A model generated the notes under the pieces. It saw only the letters and a list, made by a program, of their open reading frames with translations. It ran no database searches and was not told where the DNA came from. Source: JALZDI01 sp036259355 (GTDB lineage: Bacteria; Actinomycetota; Actinomycetes; Propionibacteriales; Nocardioidaceae). From it: DNA of 15,457 nt. Both the position numbers and the translations under genes were made by a program. Shown piece by piece: positions 1 through 6,056 of the stretch; position 1 is the stretch's first letter; each line of letters begins with the position of its first letter. Location of the stretch: the NCBI GenBank assembly GCA_036259355.1, contig DATABY010000179.1:1-15457 (forward strand), in the 5' to 3' direction.

Positions 1-84
1 GGCCTGCCGCCGCAGGTCGGCGTCCGCGGCCGCCAGGGCGGTCTCGTCATCGAGCAGCGCGTCGTCGAACTGGTCCGCAGACAT
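1..84 (-). CDS. SIS-domain sugar-phosphate isomerase (N-terminus only)
   Basis: Only the first 28 codons are present; the gene runs off the left edge. From the ATG at 84 the protein reads MSADQFDDALLDDETALAAA and continues DADLRRQA. This acidic opening, with an F-D-x-x-L-L-D-D pattern, resembles the start of actinobacterial SIS-domain bifunctional phosphoglucose/phosphomannose isomerases. Such a protein interconverts fructose-6-phosphate with glucose- or mannose-6-phosphate in the cytoplasm and would feed ManB next door. It lies 14 bases after the Trm112-like gene on the same strand, so it is probably the last known member of the manB operon. The catalytic SIS domain is outside the window; the assignment rests on the short N-terminus and conserved gene order. 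Confidence 0.6.
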   Translation of the reverse strand, partial: MSADQFDDALLDDETALAAADADLRRQA

Positions 85-98
85 GGACGGGCGCCCCG

Positions 99-332
99 CT
101 ACGCCTGGGGGCCGGGCGCGGGCGGCTCCGCGCCCGTCGGCTCGGGCGTCGCCTCGGCCGTGCCGTCGGGTCGGCGCGCCTCGTCGACCAGCAGCACGGG
201 AATGTCGTCACGGACCGGGTACGCGAGGCCGCAGCCGGTGCACACGAGCTCGCTGTTGTCGTCGTCGACCGCGAGCGGCGACCGGCAGTCGGGGCACACC
301 AGGATCTCGAGCAGGGCTGGGTCGAGGTTCAT
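99..332 (-). CDS. Trm112-family zinc-ribbon protein
   Basis: A 77-residue protein opening MNLDPALLEILVCPDC. Cys13/Cys16 (CPDC) and Cys31/Cys34 (CTGC) form a four-cysteine zinc ribbon, followed by the family's Y-P-V-x-D-x-I-P-V-L-L segment at 38-48. The last 25 residues are a disordered Pro/Glu/Ala tail. Trm112 proteins are small partners that stabilise methyltransferases in other organisms; the partner of the actinobacterial form is not evident here. The ATG at 332 overlaps the manB stop in an ATGA tetranucleotide, and AGGAG lies a few bases upstream, so it is translationally coupled to manB. A longer upstream reading in this frame (to 452) is antisense-like, low-complexity and rejected. Confidence 0.88.
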   Translation of the reverse strand: MNLDPALLEILVCPDCRSPLAVDDDNSELVCTGCGLAYPVRDDIPVLLVDEARRPDGTAEATPEPTGAEPPAPGPQA

Positions 333-1702
333 CGGCTGCTCCTGATCAGGTTGAGTACGTCGTCGCGCACGGGCGCCATCGTCGCCGCGTCGACGCCTTC
401 GACGTTGAGCCGCAGCAGCGGCTCGGTGTTGGAGGCGCGCACATTGAACCACCAGTCGGCGTGCTCGACGGTGAGTCCGTCGAGGTGGTCGACGTGGACT
501 CCCTCACGGCCGTCGTACTCCCGCTCGATCCGCTCCAGCGTCGCCTGTTGGTCGTGCACGGTGCTGTTGATCTCGCCGGAGGCGGCGTAGGGCGAGTAGT
601 CCGCCAGCAGCGACGACAGCGTCGTACCGGCGTCGGTGGAGGCCAACGCCGCCAGCGCGTGCAGCGCGGCCAGCATGCCGGAGTCGGCGCGCCAGAAGTC
701 GCGGAAGTAGAAGTGCCCGGAGTGCTCGCCGCCGAAGATGGCCCCGGTCTCTGCCATCACCGCCTTGATGTAGGAATGCCCGACTCTGCTGCGCACCGGC
801 TCTCCGCCGTGCCTGCGCACGGTCTCGGGCACGGCCCGCGAGGTGATGAGGTTGTGGATGACGGCGCTGCCCGGCTCACGGTCGAGCTCCCGCACGGCGA
901 TCAGCGCGGTCAGGGCCGACGGCGGGACGATCTCGCCCCGCTCGTCGACGAGGAAGCAGCGGTCGGCGTCGCCGTCGAAGGCCAGCCCGATGTCGGCGCC
1001 GGTCTCGACGACCTTGCGCTGCAGGTCGGCGACGTTCTCGGGCTCGATCGGGTTGGCCTCGTGGTTGGGGAAGGCGCCGTCGAGCTCGAAGTACATCGGG
1101 ACCAGCTCGACGTCGAGATCCTCGAACACGGCGGGGACGGTGTGCCCGCCCATGCCGTTGCCGGCGTCGACCACGACCGTGAGCCGGCGACCGCTGACCG
1201 GCACCAGCTTGTGCAGGTGTGCCGCGTACTCGCTCAGCATGTCGCGCTGCTCGACGCTGCCCGGATCGCGGTCACCCGCGGGTTCGGCCGTCTCCCCCGA
1301 CTCGACGAGCTGCTGGATCTCGGCCAGCCCGGTGTCCCTGCCGACCGGTGCGGCCCCGGCCCGGCAGAGCTTGATCCCGTTGTAGCGGGAGGGGTTGTGG
1401 CTGGCGGTGAACATCGCCCCGGGCACGTCGAGCGCCCCGGACGCGAAGTAGAGCTGGTCGGTCGAGGCGAGCCCGATGTCGACGACGTCGACACCGCTCT
1501 CGTTCAGTCCCTCGGCGAAGGCACGCGACAGCGGCTGCGACGAGGGACGCATGTCGTAGCCGACGACGACCGTGCCGCCGGCGGCAAGCTGCTGCACCGC
1601 CGCGAACGCGGCCCCGACCCGGCGCGCGATGCTCTCGTCGAGCTGGTCGGGCACGACACCGCGGATGTCGTAGGCCTTGAAGATCGCGGACAGGTCGGTC
1701 AC
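329..1702 (-). CDS. manB: Phosphomannomutase / phosphoglucomutase
   Basis: A 457-residue alpha-D-phosphohexomutase, the usual length. It interconverts mannose-6-phosphate and mannose-1-phosphate in the cytoplasm, the middle step to GDP-mannose. All four family signatures are present: the phosphoserine loop TASHNP (Ser101), the Mg-binding loop DGDADR at 243-248, the sugar-specificity loop GEHSGH at 325-330, and the phosphate-binding loop RASNTEPLLRLNVE at 422-435. The start is GTG at 1702, giving the typical N-terminus MTDLSAIFKAYDIRG; TGGAG lies about 8 bases upstream. It heads a coupled cluster with the Trm112-like gene (4-base overlap) and the SIS isomerase. Some family members also act on glucose-6-phosphate, so PMM/PGM dual use is possible. 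The ManB assignment is strengthened by the ManC-type enzyme at 6057-7130. Confidence 0.95.
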   Translation of the reverse strand: MTDLSAIFKAYDIRGVVPDQLDESIARRVGAAFAAVQQLAAGGTVVVGYDMRPSSQPLSRAFAEGLNESGVDVVDIGLASTDQLYFASGALDVPGAMFTASHNPSRYNGIKLCRAGAAPVGRDTGLAEIQQLVESGETAEPAGDRDPGSVEQRDMLSEYAAHLHKLVPVSGRRLTVVVDAGNGMGGHTVPAVFEDLDVELVPMYFELDGAFPNHEANPIEPENVADLQRKVVETGADIGLAFDGDADRCFLVDERGEIVPPSALTALIAVRELDREPGSAVIHNLITSRAVPETVRRHGGEPVRSRVGHSYIKAVMAETGAIFGGEHSGHFYFRDFWRADSGMLAALHALAALASTDAGTTLSSLLADYSPYAASGEINSTVHDQQATLERIEREYDGREGVHVDHLDGLTVEHADWWFNVRASNTEPLLRLNVEGVDAATMAPVRDDVLNLIRSSR

Positions 1703-1741
1703 CAGCAGGCTCCAGTCGATCGGGCCGGTTGTGTCGCCTCG

Positions 1742-1747
1742 ACCCTA
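1742..1747 (-). promoter_or_regulatory. Candidate -10 element for the manB cluster
   Basis: On the minus strand TAGGGT (1747 to 1742) lies about 39 bases upstream of the manB GTG, between the DUF3499 stop and manB. It fits the actinobacterial TANNNT -10 pattern and would give a leader of roughly 30 bases containing the TGGAG ribosome site. No convincing -35 hexamer is seen, so read-through from DUF3499 is equally possible. Confidence 0.35.
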
Positions 1748-1756
1748 TCGAGTGGC

Positions 1757-2113
1757 TCAGGAGTCGGTGGAGCGCAGTACACGCAGATGACCGCGGCGGC
1801 CGACCTCGACGGTGCCGGCCGGGCTTACCGGCTCGGCCCTGGGCCGGGCGGCCTCGCGTACGGCGTTGGCCAGCGCCTCCAGGTCGTCGTCGGAGGGCCC
1901 GCTGCTCTCGGGGTCCGGCGACAGCCGCAGCACCTCCCAGCCACGCGGTGCCGTCAGCCCCTCCGCATGCCCCTCGCACAGGTCGTAGCAGTGGGGCTCG
2001 GCGTAGGTGGCCAGCGGGCCCAGCACCGCCGTCTGGTCGGAGTAGACATAGGTCAGCGTGGCCACGGCGGAGCGCCCGCAAGCGGTACGCGAGCAACGTC
2101 GGACTGGGCTCAC
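1757..2113 (-). CDS. DUF3499 family protein
   Basis: A 118-residue cytoplasmic protein of unknown function, found next to manB and whiB across actinobacteria. The conserved core runs from RCSRTACG (residues 6-13) through TLTYVYSDQTAVLGPLATYA (19-38) to PHCYDLCEGHAEGLTAPRGW (40-59). Cys7, Cys12, Cys46 and His49 could form a zinc site (inference). The acidic then basic C-terminal half is variable. The GTG start at 2113 is chosen because the conserved core begins immediately after it and a TACGGT -10-like hexamer sits exactly 7 bases upstream, the geometry of a leaderless transcript; no Shine-Dalgarno sequence is visible. The frame stays open to an ATG at 2338 but that extension is basic low-complexity sequence overlapping the divergent gene. 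manB follows after 54 bases. Confidence 0.88.
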   Translation of the reverse strand: MSPVRRCSRTACGRSAVATLTYVYSDQTAVLGPLATYAEPHCYDLCEGHAEGLTAPRGWEVLRLSPDPESSGPSDDDLEALANAVREAARPRAEPVSPAGTVEVGRRGHLRVLRSTDS

Positions 2114-2120
2114 CCGCAGG

Positions 2121-2126
2121 ACCGTA
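2121..2126 (-). promoter_or_regulatory. Candidate leaderless promoter (-10) of the DUF3499 gene
   Basis: Minus-strand TACGGT, then 7 bases (CCTGCGG), then the GTG start at 2113. This TANNNT-N7-start arrangement places the transcription start at or next to the start codon. There is no recognisable -35 and no ribosome site in the gap. Confidence 0.42.
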
Positions 2127-2200
2127 CCGTTCCGCGGGCCACACTGCGCGCATTCGCGGCGCGCGTGGCCGTGTCGCCGCTGCGGGCCGGCCGACTGCTC

Positions 2201-2206
2201 TACGCT
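2201..2206 (+). promoter_or_regulatory. Candidate leaderless promoter (-10) of the zincin-like gene
   Basis: TACGCT, then 7 bases (CGCGGCC), then the ATG at 2214. The geometry matches actinobacterial leaderless promoters and mirrors the divergent DUF3499 promoter 75 bases away. No Shine-Dalgarno sequence lies before the ATG. Confidence 0.42.
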
Positions 2207-2213
2207 CGCGGCC

Positions 2214-2681
2214 ATGCCGCTGTCCGCCGGGTTCCAGCCCGAGCCCCAACCGCCGCGCCGGTCGGCCCGTCGGGACCGGCACGGCCGCGGTCTGCGCGGC
2301 GCCACGGTGCTGCCCGGGCCGCTGTCGCCCCGCGGCACCCGCTACCCCGCGACCGCCGCGCGCCGGTTCGACGACCTGGTGCTGTCCTGCGTGCGTCCGC
2401 TGCAGCAGCGCCTGGCCGACGATCTCGGCGACGTGGAGTTCGGTGTCGAGGAGACGCCGCTGTTGCCCGCCGACTGGGACCCGGACGAGGTGCCGCTCGC
2501 GACGGTGGTGCCCGCGACGTCGACGGCACCGGCGCGGATCGTGCTGTTCCGCCGGCCGATCGAGCACCGCACCGCCGGCCGCGCCGAGACCGCGAGCCTG
2601 GTGCTCGCCGTACTCATCGAGCAGGTGGCCGAGCTCCTCGGCCGCGACCCGGGCGAGATCGACCCGGGCTACGAGGCCTGA
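2214..2681 (+). CDS. Zincin-like metallopeptidase-family protein lacking HExxH
   Basis: A 155-residue protein like the short 'metallopeptidase family' genes that sit between DUF3499 and whiB in actinobacteria. After a basic, proline-rich N-terminus (1-45) comes the family core: RFDDLVLSCV at 51-60, DVEFGVEETP at 73-82, and ARIVLFRRPIEHR at 107-119. The helix that should carry HExxH reads VLIEQVAELLG at 133-143, so only the glutamate (Glu136) of the zinc motif remains and both histidines are missing. No signal peptide is seen, so it is probably cytoplasmic and probably not an active metalloprotease; its role is unknown. It diverges from DUF3499 and converges on whiB2 with 15 bases between stop codons. 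The ATG at 2214 fits both the promoter geometry and the family start. Confidence 0.82.
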   Translation: MPLSAGFQPEPQPPRRSARRDRHGRGLRGATVLPGPLSPRGTRYPATAARRFDDLVLSCVRPLQQRLADDLGDVEFGVEETPLLPADWDPDEVPLATVVPATSTAPARIVLFRRPIEHRTAGRAETASLVLAVLIEQVAELLGRDPGEIDPGYEA

Positions 2682-2692
2682 GCCGGTCCGGC

Positions 2693-2714
2693 CGCGTCAG
2701 CTGACGCGTTTCTT
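2693..2714 (+). terminator. Candidate rho-independent terminator of the zincin-like gene
   Basis: CGCGTCAGCTGACGCG (2693-2708) is a perfect 16-base palindrome that can fold as a 6-bp stem with an AGCT loop, followed on the plus strand by TTTCTT. It starts 12 bases after the zincin-like stop and overlaps the whiB2 stop codon on the other strand. No T-run follows on the minus strand. Confidence 0.5.
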
Positions 2715-2954
2715 GAGCTTGCGCCGCTCCCGCTCGGACATCCCGCCCCAGATGCCGAAGCGCTCGTCGTGCTCGAGTGCGTACTGCAGGCACTCGTCAC
2801 GGACGTCACACGAAAGGCACACCTTCTTCGCCTCCCGCGTGGATCCCCCCTTCTCCGGGAAGAACGCCTCCGGATCGGTCTGGGCGCACAGCGCCCGCTC
2901 CTGCCAGGTCAGCTCATCGGTGTCTGTCATGTCGAGCACATCGAAGTCATGCAC
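2697..2954 (-). CDS. whiB2: WhiB-family iron-sulfur transcriptional regulator (WhiB2/WhmD type)
   Basis: An 85-residue Wbl protein that ligates a 4Fe-4S cluster and controls transcription, in this subfamily linked to cell division and sporulation septation, with WhiA as known partner in Streptomyces. In the 85-residue form the ligands are Cys23, Cys46, Cys49 and Cys55 (C-x22-C-x2-C-x5-C). The signature TDPEAFFPEKGGSTREAKKV lies between the first two cysteines, GIWGG at 67-71, and the C-terminus is the basic tail RERRKLKKR. This motif set and the place beside cofD match M. tuberculosis WhiB2 (Rv3260c, as recalled). The GTG at 2954 is preferred because GAGGAGG lies 8 bases before it and the length fits the family. 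An in-frame GTG at 3038 would add 28 residues and sits exactly where a leaderless mRNA from the promoter at 3046-3075 would start. Confidence 0.93.
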   Translation of the reverse strand: MHDFDVLDMTDTDELTWQERALCAQTDPEAFFPEKGGSTREAKKVCLSCDVRDECLQYALEHDERFGIWGGMSERERRKLKKRVS

Positions 2955-3038
2955 GGTGCTCGCCTCCTCGACCCTCGTACCTGTGTGTCCGGCCGGTCGC
3001 CCTTGCGCTGGCTTGCGGGGGAGCCAAGTGAACGACAC

Positions 3039-3054
3039 GCATGAAATTACATGC
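3039..3054. promoter_or_regulatory. AT-rich palindrome over the whiB2 -10 element (candidate operator)
   Basis: GCATGAAATTACATGC is symmetric at 14 of 16 positions (arms GCATG/CATGC, core AATT) in an otherwise GC-rich region. It covers the predicted -10 hexamer of whiB2, where a bound repressor would block RNA polymerase. No known regulator consensus was matched with confidence. Confidence 0.45.
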
Positions 3055-3075
3055 CCGTAAATGCCGGGAAGTCAA
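3046..3075 (-). promoter_or_regulatory. Promoter of whiB2
   Basis: On the minus strand TTGACT (3075-3070), an 18-base spacer and TGTAAT (3051-3046) each match the vegetative consensus at 5 of 6 positions, the best -35/-10 pair in the window. The transcription start would fall near 3040-3038, giving either an 84-86 base leader before the GTG at 2954 or a leaderless mRNA starting at the in-frame GTG at 3038. The rest of 2955-3230 shows no gene. Confidence 0.6.
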
Positions 3076-3230
3076 GCGCGGGTCTGGTATTCGGCGCCAT
3101 CCGCACGAAATTCCGCCAGAGCCGCATGAAAACCCCGCGAATGGGTACGACGAGGACCCTGCGCCGCCCGCGGTCACCTGCAGCGCACCCCCGCCCACGT
3201 CCGGTTCCGGCCACGGTGGAGACTGCCACC

Positions 3231-4241
3231 ATGCGCATCACGGCCCTGTCGGGGGGTATCGGCGGGGCCCGCTTCCTGCGCGGGCTCCTGCGCCACCTCG
3301 ACGACCGGCCCGTCGACCGGCCCGTCGACCGGCTGAGTGTGATCGCCAACACCGCGGACGACATGTGGATGTTCGGGCTGCGGGTGTGCCCCGACGTCGA
3401 CACGGTGATGTACACGCTCGGCGGCGGGATCGACGAGGACCGTGGCTGGGGCCGCCGGGACGAGTCGTGGCATGCACGAGAGGAGCTCGCCGCGTACGGC
3501 GTCGAGCCGAGCTGGTTCGGGCTCGGCGACCGCGACCTGGCCACGCACCTGGTGCGCACCCAGATGCTCGGCGCCGGATACCCACTGTCGGAGGTCACCC
3601 GGGCACTGGCCACCCGCTGGCCGGTTCCCCATCGCACGCCGGTCGACCTGCTGCCGATGACCGACGACCGGGCCGAGACCCACATCGTGGTCGAAGATGC
3701 GGACGCGCCGTCCGGGCAGCGGGCGGTGCACTTCCAGGAGTTCTGGGTGCGGCTGCGCGCGCAGGTTCCGGCCCGCGACGTGGTCGTGGTCGGGATCGAC
3801 GACTGCAAGCCGGCACCGGGGGTGCTGGAGGCCCTCGCGGAGGCCGACGTGGTGCTGGTGCCTCCCTCCAACCCGGTCGTGTCGGTCGGCACGATCCTCG
3901 CGGTTCCCGGGATCCTTGACGCCCTGCGAGAGACCGCCGCTCCCGTCGTCGGGGTGTCCCCGATCGTGGCCGACCGGCCGGTGCGCGGCATGGCCGACAG
4001 CGTGCTGCGCGCGATCGGCGTGGAGACCTCCGCGGCCGCGGTCGCCCGGCACTACGGCGCCCGCGGGGACGGCGGAATCCTCGACGGGTGGCTGGTCGAC
4101 TCCTCCGACCACGAGGCGGTCGGGCCGGTGACGGCGGCCGGCATCGCCTGCCGGTCCGTGCCCCTGCTGATGACCGACCTCGCCGCGACCGCCGAGATGG
4201 CCTCCGCGGCCCTCGCGCTCGCCACGGACGTACGCCGGTGA
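3231..4241 (+). CDS. cofD: F420 precursor synthase (CofD/FbiA): phosphoenolpyruvyl or 2-phospho-lactate transferase
   Basis: A 336-residue cytoplasmic enzyme that transfers phosphoenolpyruvate (mycobacterial FbiA) or 2-phospho-L-lactate (archaeal CofD) from its guanylyl-activated form to the deazaflavin Fo, giving dehydro-F420-0 or F420-0. Signatures: GGIGGARF at 8-15, NTADDMWMFGL at 40-50, CPDVDTVMYTLGGG at 53-66, GDRDLATHLVRTQML at 99-113, and PSNPVVSVGTILAVPG at 212-227. It follows mycobacterial FbiA closely along its length, so the PEP-using reaction is more likely (inference). The ATG at 3231 is preceded by GGTGGAGA about 9 bases upstream; an in-frame ATG at 3051 would add basic low-complexity sequence and is rejected. 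cofE overlaps its stop codon. A DRPV tandem repeat lies in a variable loop at residues 25-34. Confidence 0.95.
   Translation: MRITALSGGIGGARFLRGLLRHLDDRPVDRPVDRLSVIANTADDMWMFGLRVCPDVDTVMYTLGGGIDEDRGWGRRDESWHAREELAAYGVEPSWFGLGDRDLATHLVRTQMLGAGYPLSEVTRALATRWPVPHRTPVDLLPMTDDRAETHIVVEDADAPSGQRAVHFQEFWVRLRAQVPARDVVVVGIDDCKPAPGVLEALAEADVVLVPPSNPVVSVGTILAVPGILDALRETAAPVVGVSPIVADRPVRGMADSVLRAIGVETSAAAVARHYGARGDGGILDGWLVDSSDHEAVGPVTAAGIACRSVPLLMTDLAATAEMASAALALATDVRR
3303..3333 (+). repeat. 12-base tandem repeat inside cofD
   Basis: GACCGGCCCGTC occurs twice in direct succession (3303-3314 and 3315-3326) and then partially (GACCGGC, 3327-3333). It encodes DRPV-DRPV-DR in the loop between the nucleotide-binding first helix and the next strand. 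The unit is a multiple of three, so copy-number change would not shift the frame. Confidence 0.85.
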
Positions 4242-5260
4242 CAGCCCGGCTCGAGGTCTCCGGCATCGCCGGCATGCCCGAGGTGCGACCCGGTGACGAC
4301 CTCGCCGAGCTGCTCTGCGCGCACGCGCCCGGGCTCGACGACGGCGACGTGGTCGTGCTCACCAGCAAGGTCGTCAGCAAGGCCGAGGGACGCGTCGTAC
4401 GCACCGACCGGACGGCGGCGATCGAGGCCGAGACCGTCCGCGTCGTGGCGCGCCGCGGGCCCACCACGATCGTGCGCACTCGACAGGGTCTGACGCTGGC
4501 CGCCGCCGGCGTGGACGCCAGCAACGTCGAGCTGGGCAGCGTGGTGCTGCTGCCGGTCGACCCGGACCGGTCGGCCCGGGTGCTCCGGGCGCGGGTACGG
4601 GCGGTGTCCGGCCGCAACGTCGCGGTGGTGCTGTCCGACACGGCCGGCCGCCCGTGGCGCGAGGGGCAGACCGACCTGGCGATCGGCTGCGCCGGCCTCG
4701 TGCCGCTCGACGACCACGCCGGCCGGCACGACCCGCAGGGCAACCTGCTGGCGGTGACCGCGCCCGCCGTCGCCGACGAGGTCGCGGCCGCCGCCGACCT
4801 GGTGATGGGCAAGGTCAGCGGGCGGCCGGTGGCCGTGGTCCGCGGGCTCGGTGACCTGGTGCTGCCGGCGGGCGAGGACGGTCCCGGCGCGGTGGCCCTG
4901 GTCCGTGACGAGTCCACCGACATGTTCGTGCTCGGGGCACGGGAGGCGGTGCTGGCGGCGGTCTGCCGCGAGGACGCCCGGTCGCGGGCCGCACTGGTCG
5001 GCGCCTCGGGCGCGGAGGCGACGCACGCGACGCTCGAGGACCTGGTCGTGCGTGCGTTCGGGGCGGCGGCCGGCACCAGCACGGTCCGCCCGCTCACCGA
5101 CCGCGACACCGAGGTGCGCGCTGCGGACGACGTCGCGGGCGCCGTGGCCCTGGAGCGGCTGTGCGCCCTCGCCGTCGTACACGGCTGGGACGTGGTCGGC
5201 GACGACCGGAACCTCGGGCGCAGCCGGATCGTCCTACGGACCGGTGTGGACGGTCCGTAG
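4238..5260 (+). CDS. cofE: Coenzyme F420-0:L-glutamate ligase (CofE/FbiB N-terminal type) with an unassigned C-terminal region
   Basis: A 340-residue protein. Residues 1-245 are the CofE domain, which adds gamma-linked glutamates to F420-0 using GTP: LTSKVVSKAEGR at 41-52, LSDTAGRPWREGQTDLAIGC at 132-151, DDHAGRHDPQGNLL at 158-171, and VRGLGDLVLP at 201-210. Actinobacterial FbiB normally continues into an FMN-binding nitroreductase domain (about 450 residues in total) that reduces dehydro-F420-0. Here only about 95 residues follow, with no recognisable FMN-binding pattern, ending VVGDDRNLGRSRIVLRTGV. That reductase must lie elsewhere, or the route differs. The GTG at 4238 overlaps the cofD stop (GTGA), so the two are translationally coupled. 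The TAG stop forms part of the likely promoter of the next gene. Confidence 0.9.
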   Translation: MTARLEVSGIAGMPEVRPGDDLAELLCAHAPGLDDGDVVVLTSKVVSKAEGRVVRTDRTAAIEAETVRVVARRGPTTIVRTRQGLTLAAAGVDASNVELGSVVLLPVDPDRSARVLRARVRAVSGRNVAVVLSDTAGRPWREGQTDLAIGCAGLVPLDDHAGRHDPQGNLLAVTAPAVADEVAAAADLVMGKVSGRPVAVVRGLGDLVLPAGEDGPGAVALVRDESTDMFVLGAREAVLAAVCREDARSRAALVGASGAEATHATLEDLVVRAFGAAAGTSTVRPLTDRDTEVRAADDVAGAVALERLCALAVVHGWDVVGDDRNLGRSRIVLRTGVDGP

Positions 5261-5263
5261 ACT
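5258..5263 (+). promoter_or_regulatory. Candidate -10 element of the DUF3105 gene
   Basis: TAGACT starts with the cofE stop codon. Transcription would begin near 5270, leaving a leader of about 32 bases with the ribosome site GGAGAAGG ending 7 bases before the GTG at 5302. The same TAGACT hexamer precedes glf. No clear -35 is seen. Confidence 0.48.
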
Positions 5264-5301
5264 CACCTGGACGCAGCGACGACGACGGAGAAGGCACATC
5301 G

Positions 5302-6048
5302 GTGGGGAAATCCAGCAAGACGAACGAACGCCGCGCGCGGATCGAGCAGCTCGAGCGTGAGCGCAAGGCCGCCGAGCGCAAGCGGCTGTTCCTGTTCAGC
5401 GGCGTGATCGGCCTCGTGGCCCTGGTGATCATCGGTGTCACCGGGTGGGCCCTGTGGAGCGACCGGCAGGAGGAGCAGGCGGTCGCCGCCACCGACCTGG
5501 CCGAGTTCGGCGTCGCCGAGTCGGCGGCGGGCTGCGACCCTGTGCAGGAGGAGCCGGCCTCCGGGGGCGCCGACCACATCGAGCCCCCGCAGCCCATCCA
5601 GTACGACCAGGCGCCACCGGCCTCCGGCCCGCACCGCCCCACCTGGGCGGCGTTCGAGCGCAAGTTCTACACCGCCGAGGACCGTCCCGAGGTCGAGATG
5701 CTGGTGCACAACCTCGAGCACGGCTACAACATCCTCTGGTACGACGAGACGATCGCGAACAACGAGCAGCAGGTCGCCGAGATCGAGAACCTCGCCAGCA
5801 AGTTCGAGGGCTCCGAGCGCGACCCGGGCAACGCCTTCATCGCGGCCCCGTGGACCGCGGAGGACGGCGGGGAGTTCCCGCAGGGCAAGCACATCGCCCT
5901 CACCCACTGGTACGCCGACCCGGACGGCGGCGGCGACGAGGCGTCCATCACCCGGTACTGCGAGCAGCTGTCCGGCGCGGTCGTCGAGGACTTCATGCAG
6001 GAGTGGGAGCAGTCCGAGGCGCGCGAGGGGGGCGCGGGCTTCCTGTAG
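5302..6048 (+). CDS. DUF3105 membrane-anchored extracytoplasmic protein
   Basis: A 248-residue protein of unknown function. The N-terminus (residues 1-28) is highly charged and probably helical (ERRARIEQLERERKAAERKR). One membrane segment follows at about 29-52 (LFLFSGVIGLVALVIIGVTG and on), then the DUF3105 domain outside the membrane. Conserved features are GPHRPTWAAFERKFY at 109-123, VEMLVHNLEHGYNILWYD at 131-148, and a possible disulfide pair Cys78/Cys220. The HNLEHG histidines look like metal or catalytic candidates, but no activity is established. The GTG at 5302 has the ribosome site GGAGAAGG 7 bases upstream. It follows cofE by 41 bases with its own promoter, so a link to F420 is not implied. 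Its stop is only 8 bases from the end of the convergent manC-type gene. Confidence 0.88.
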   Translation: MGKSSKTNERRARIEQLERERKAAERKRLFLFSGVIGLVALVIIGVTGWALWSDRQEEQAVAATDLAEFGVAESAAGCDPVQEEPASGGADHIEPPQPIQYDQAPPASGPHRPTWAAFERKFYTAEDRPEVEMLVHNLEHGYNILWYDETIANNEQQVAEIENLASKFEGSERDPGNAFIAAPWTAEDGGEFPQGKHIALTHWYADPDGGGDEASITRYCEQLSGAVVEDFMQEWEQSEAREGGAGFL

Positions 6049-6056
6049 GGCGCACG

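Noticed and set aside
83..2704. An 873-codon open frame on the plus strand.
   Set aside because: It is antisense to manB, the Trm112-like gene and DUF3499, has low-complexity Arg/Gly/Pro-rich composition, and reflects few stop codons in high-GC antisense DNA.
3034..3038. GACAC next to the whiB2 transcription start, the core of the Streptomyces WhiA site.
   Set aside because: A five-base match is too frequent in this DNA to be evidence alone; worth revisiting only if the wider site is conserved.
3051..3230. An upstream ATG extending cofD by 60 residues.
   Set aside because: The extension is basic low-complexity sequence crossing the whiB2 promoter, while the ATG at 3231 has a ribosome site and starts exactly at the conserved family N-terminus.
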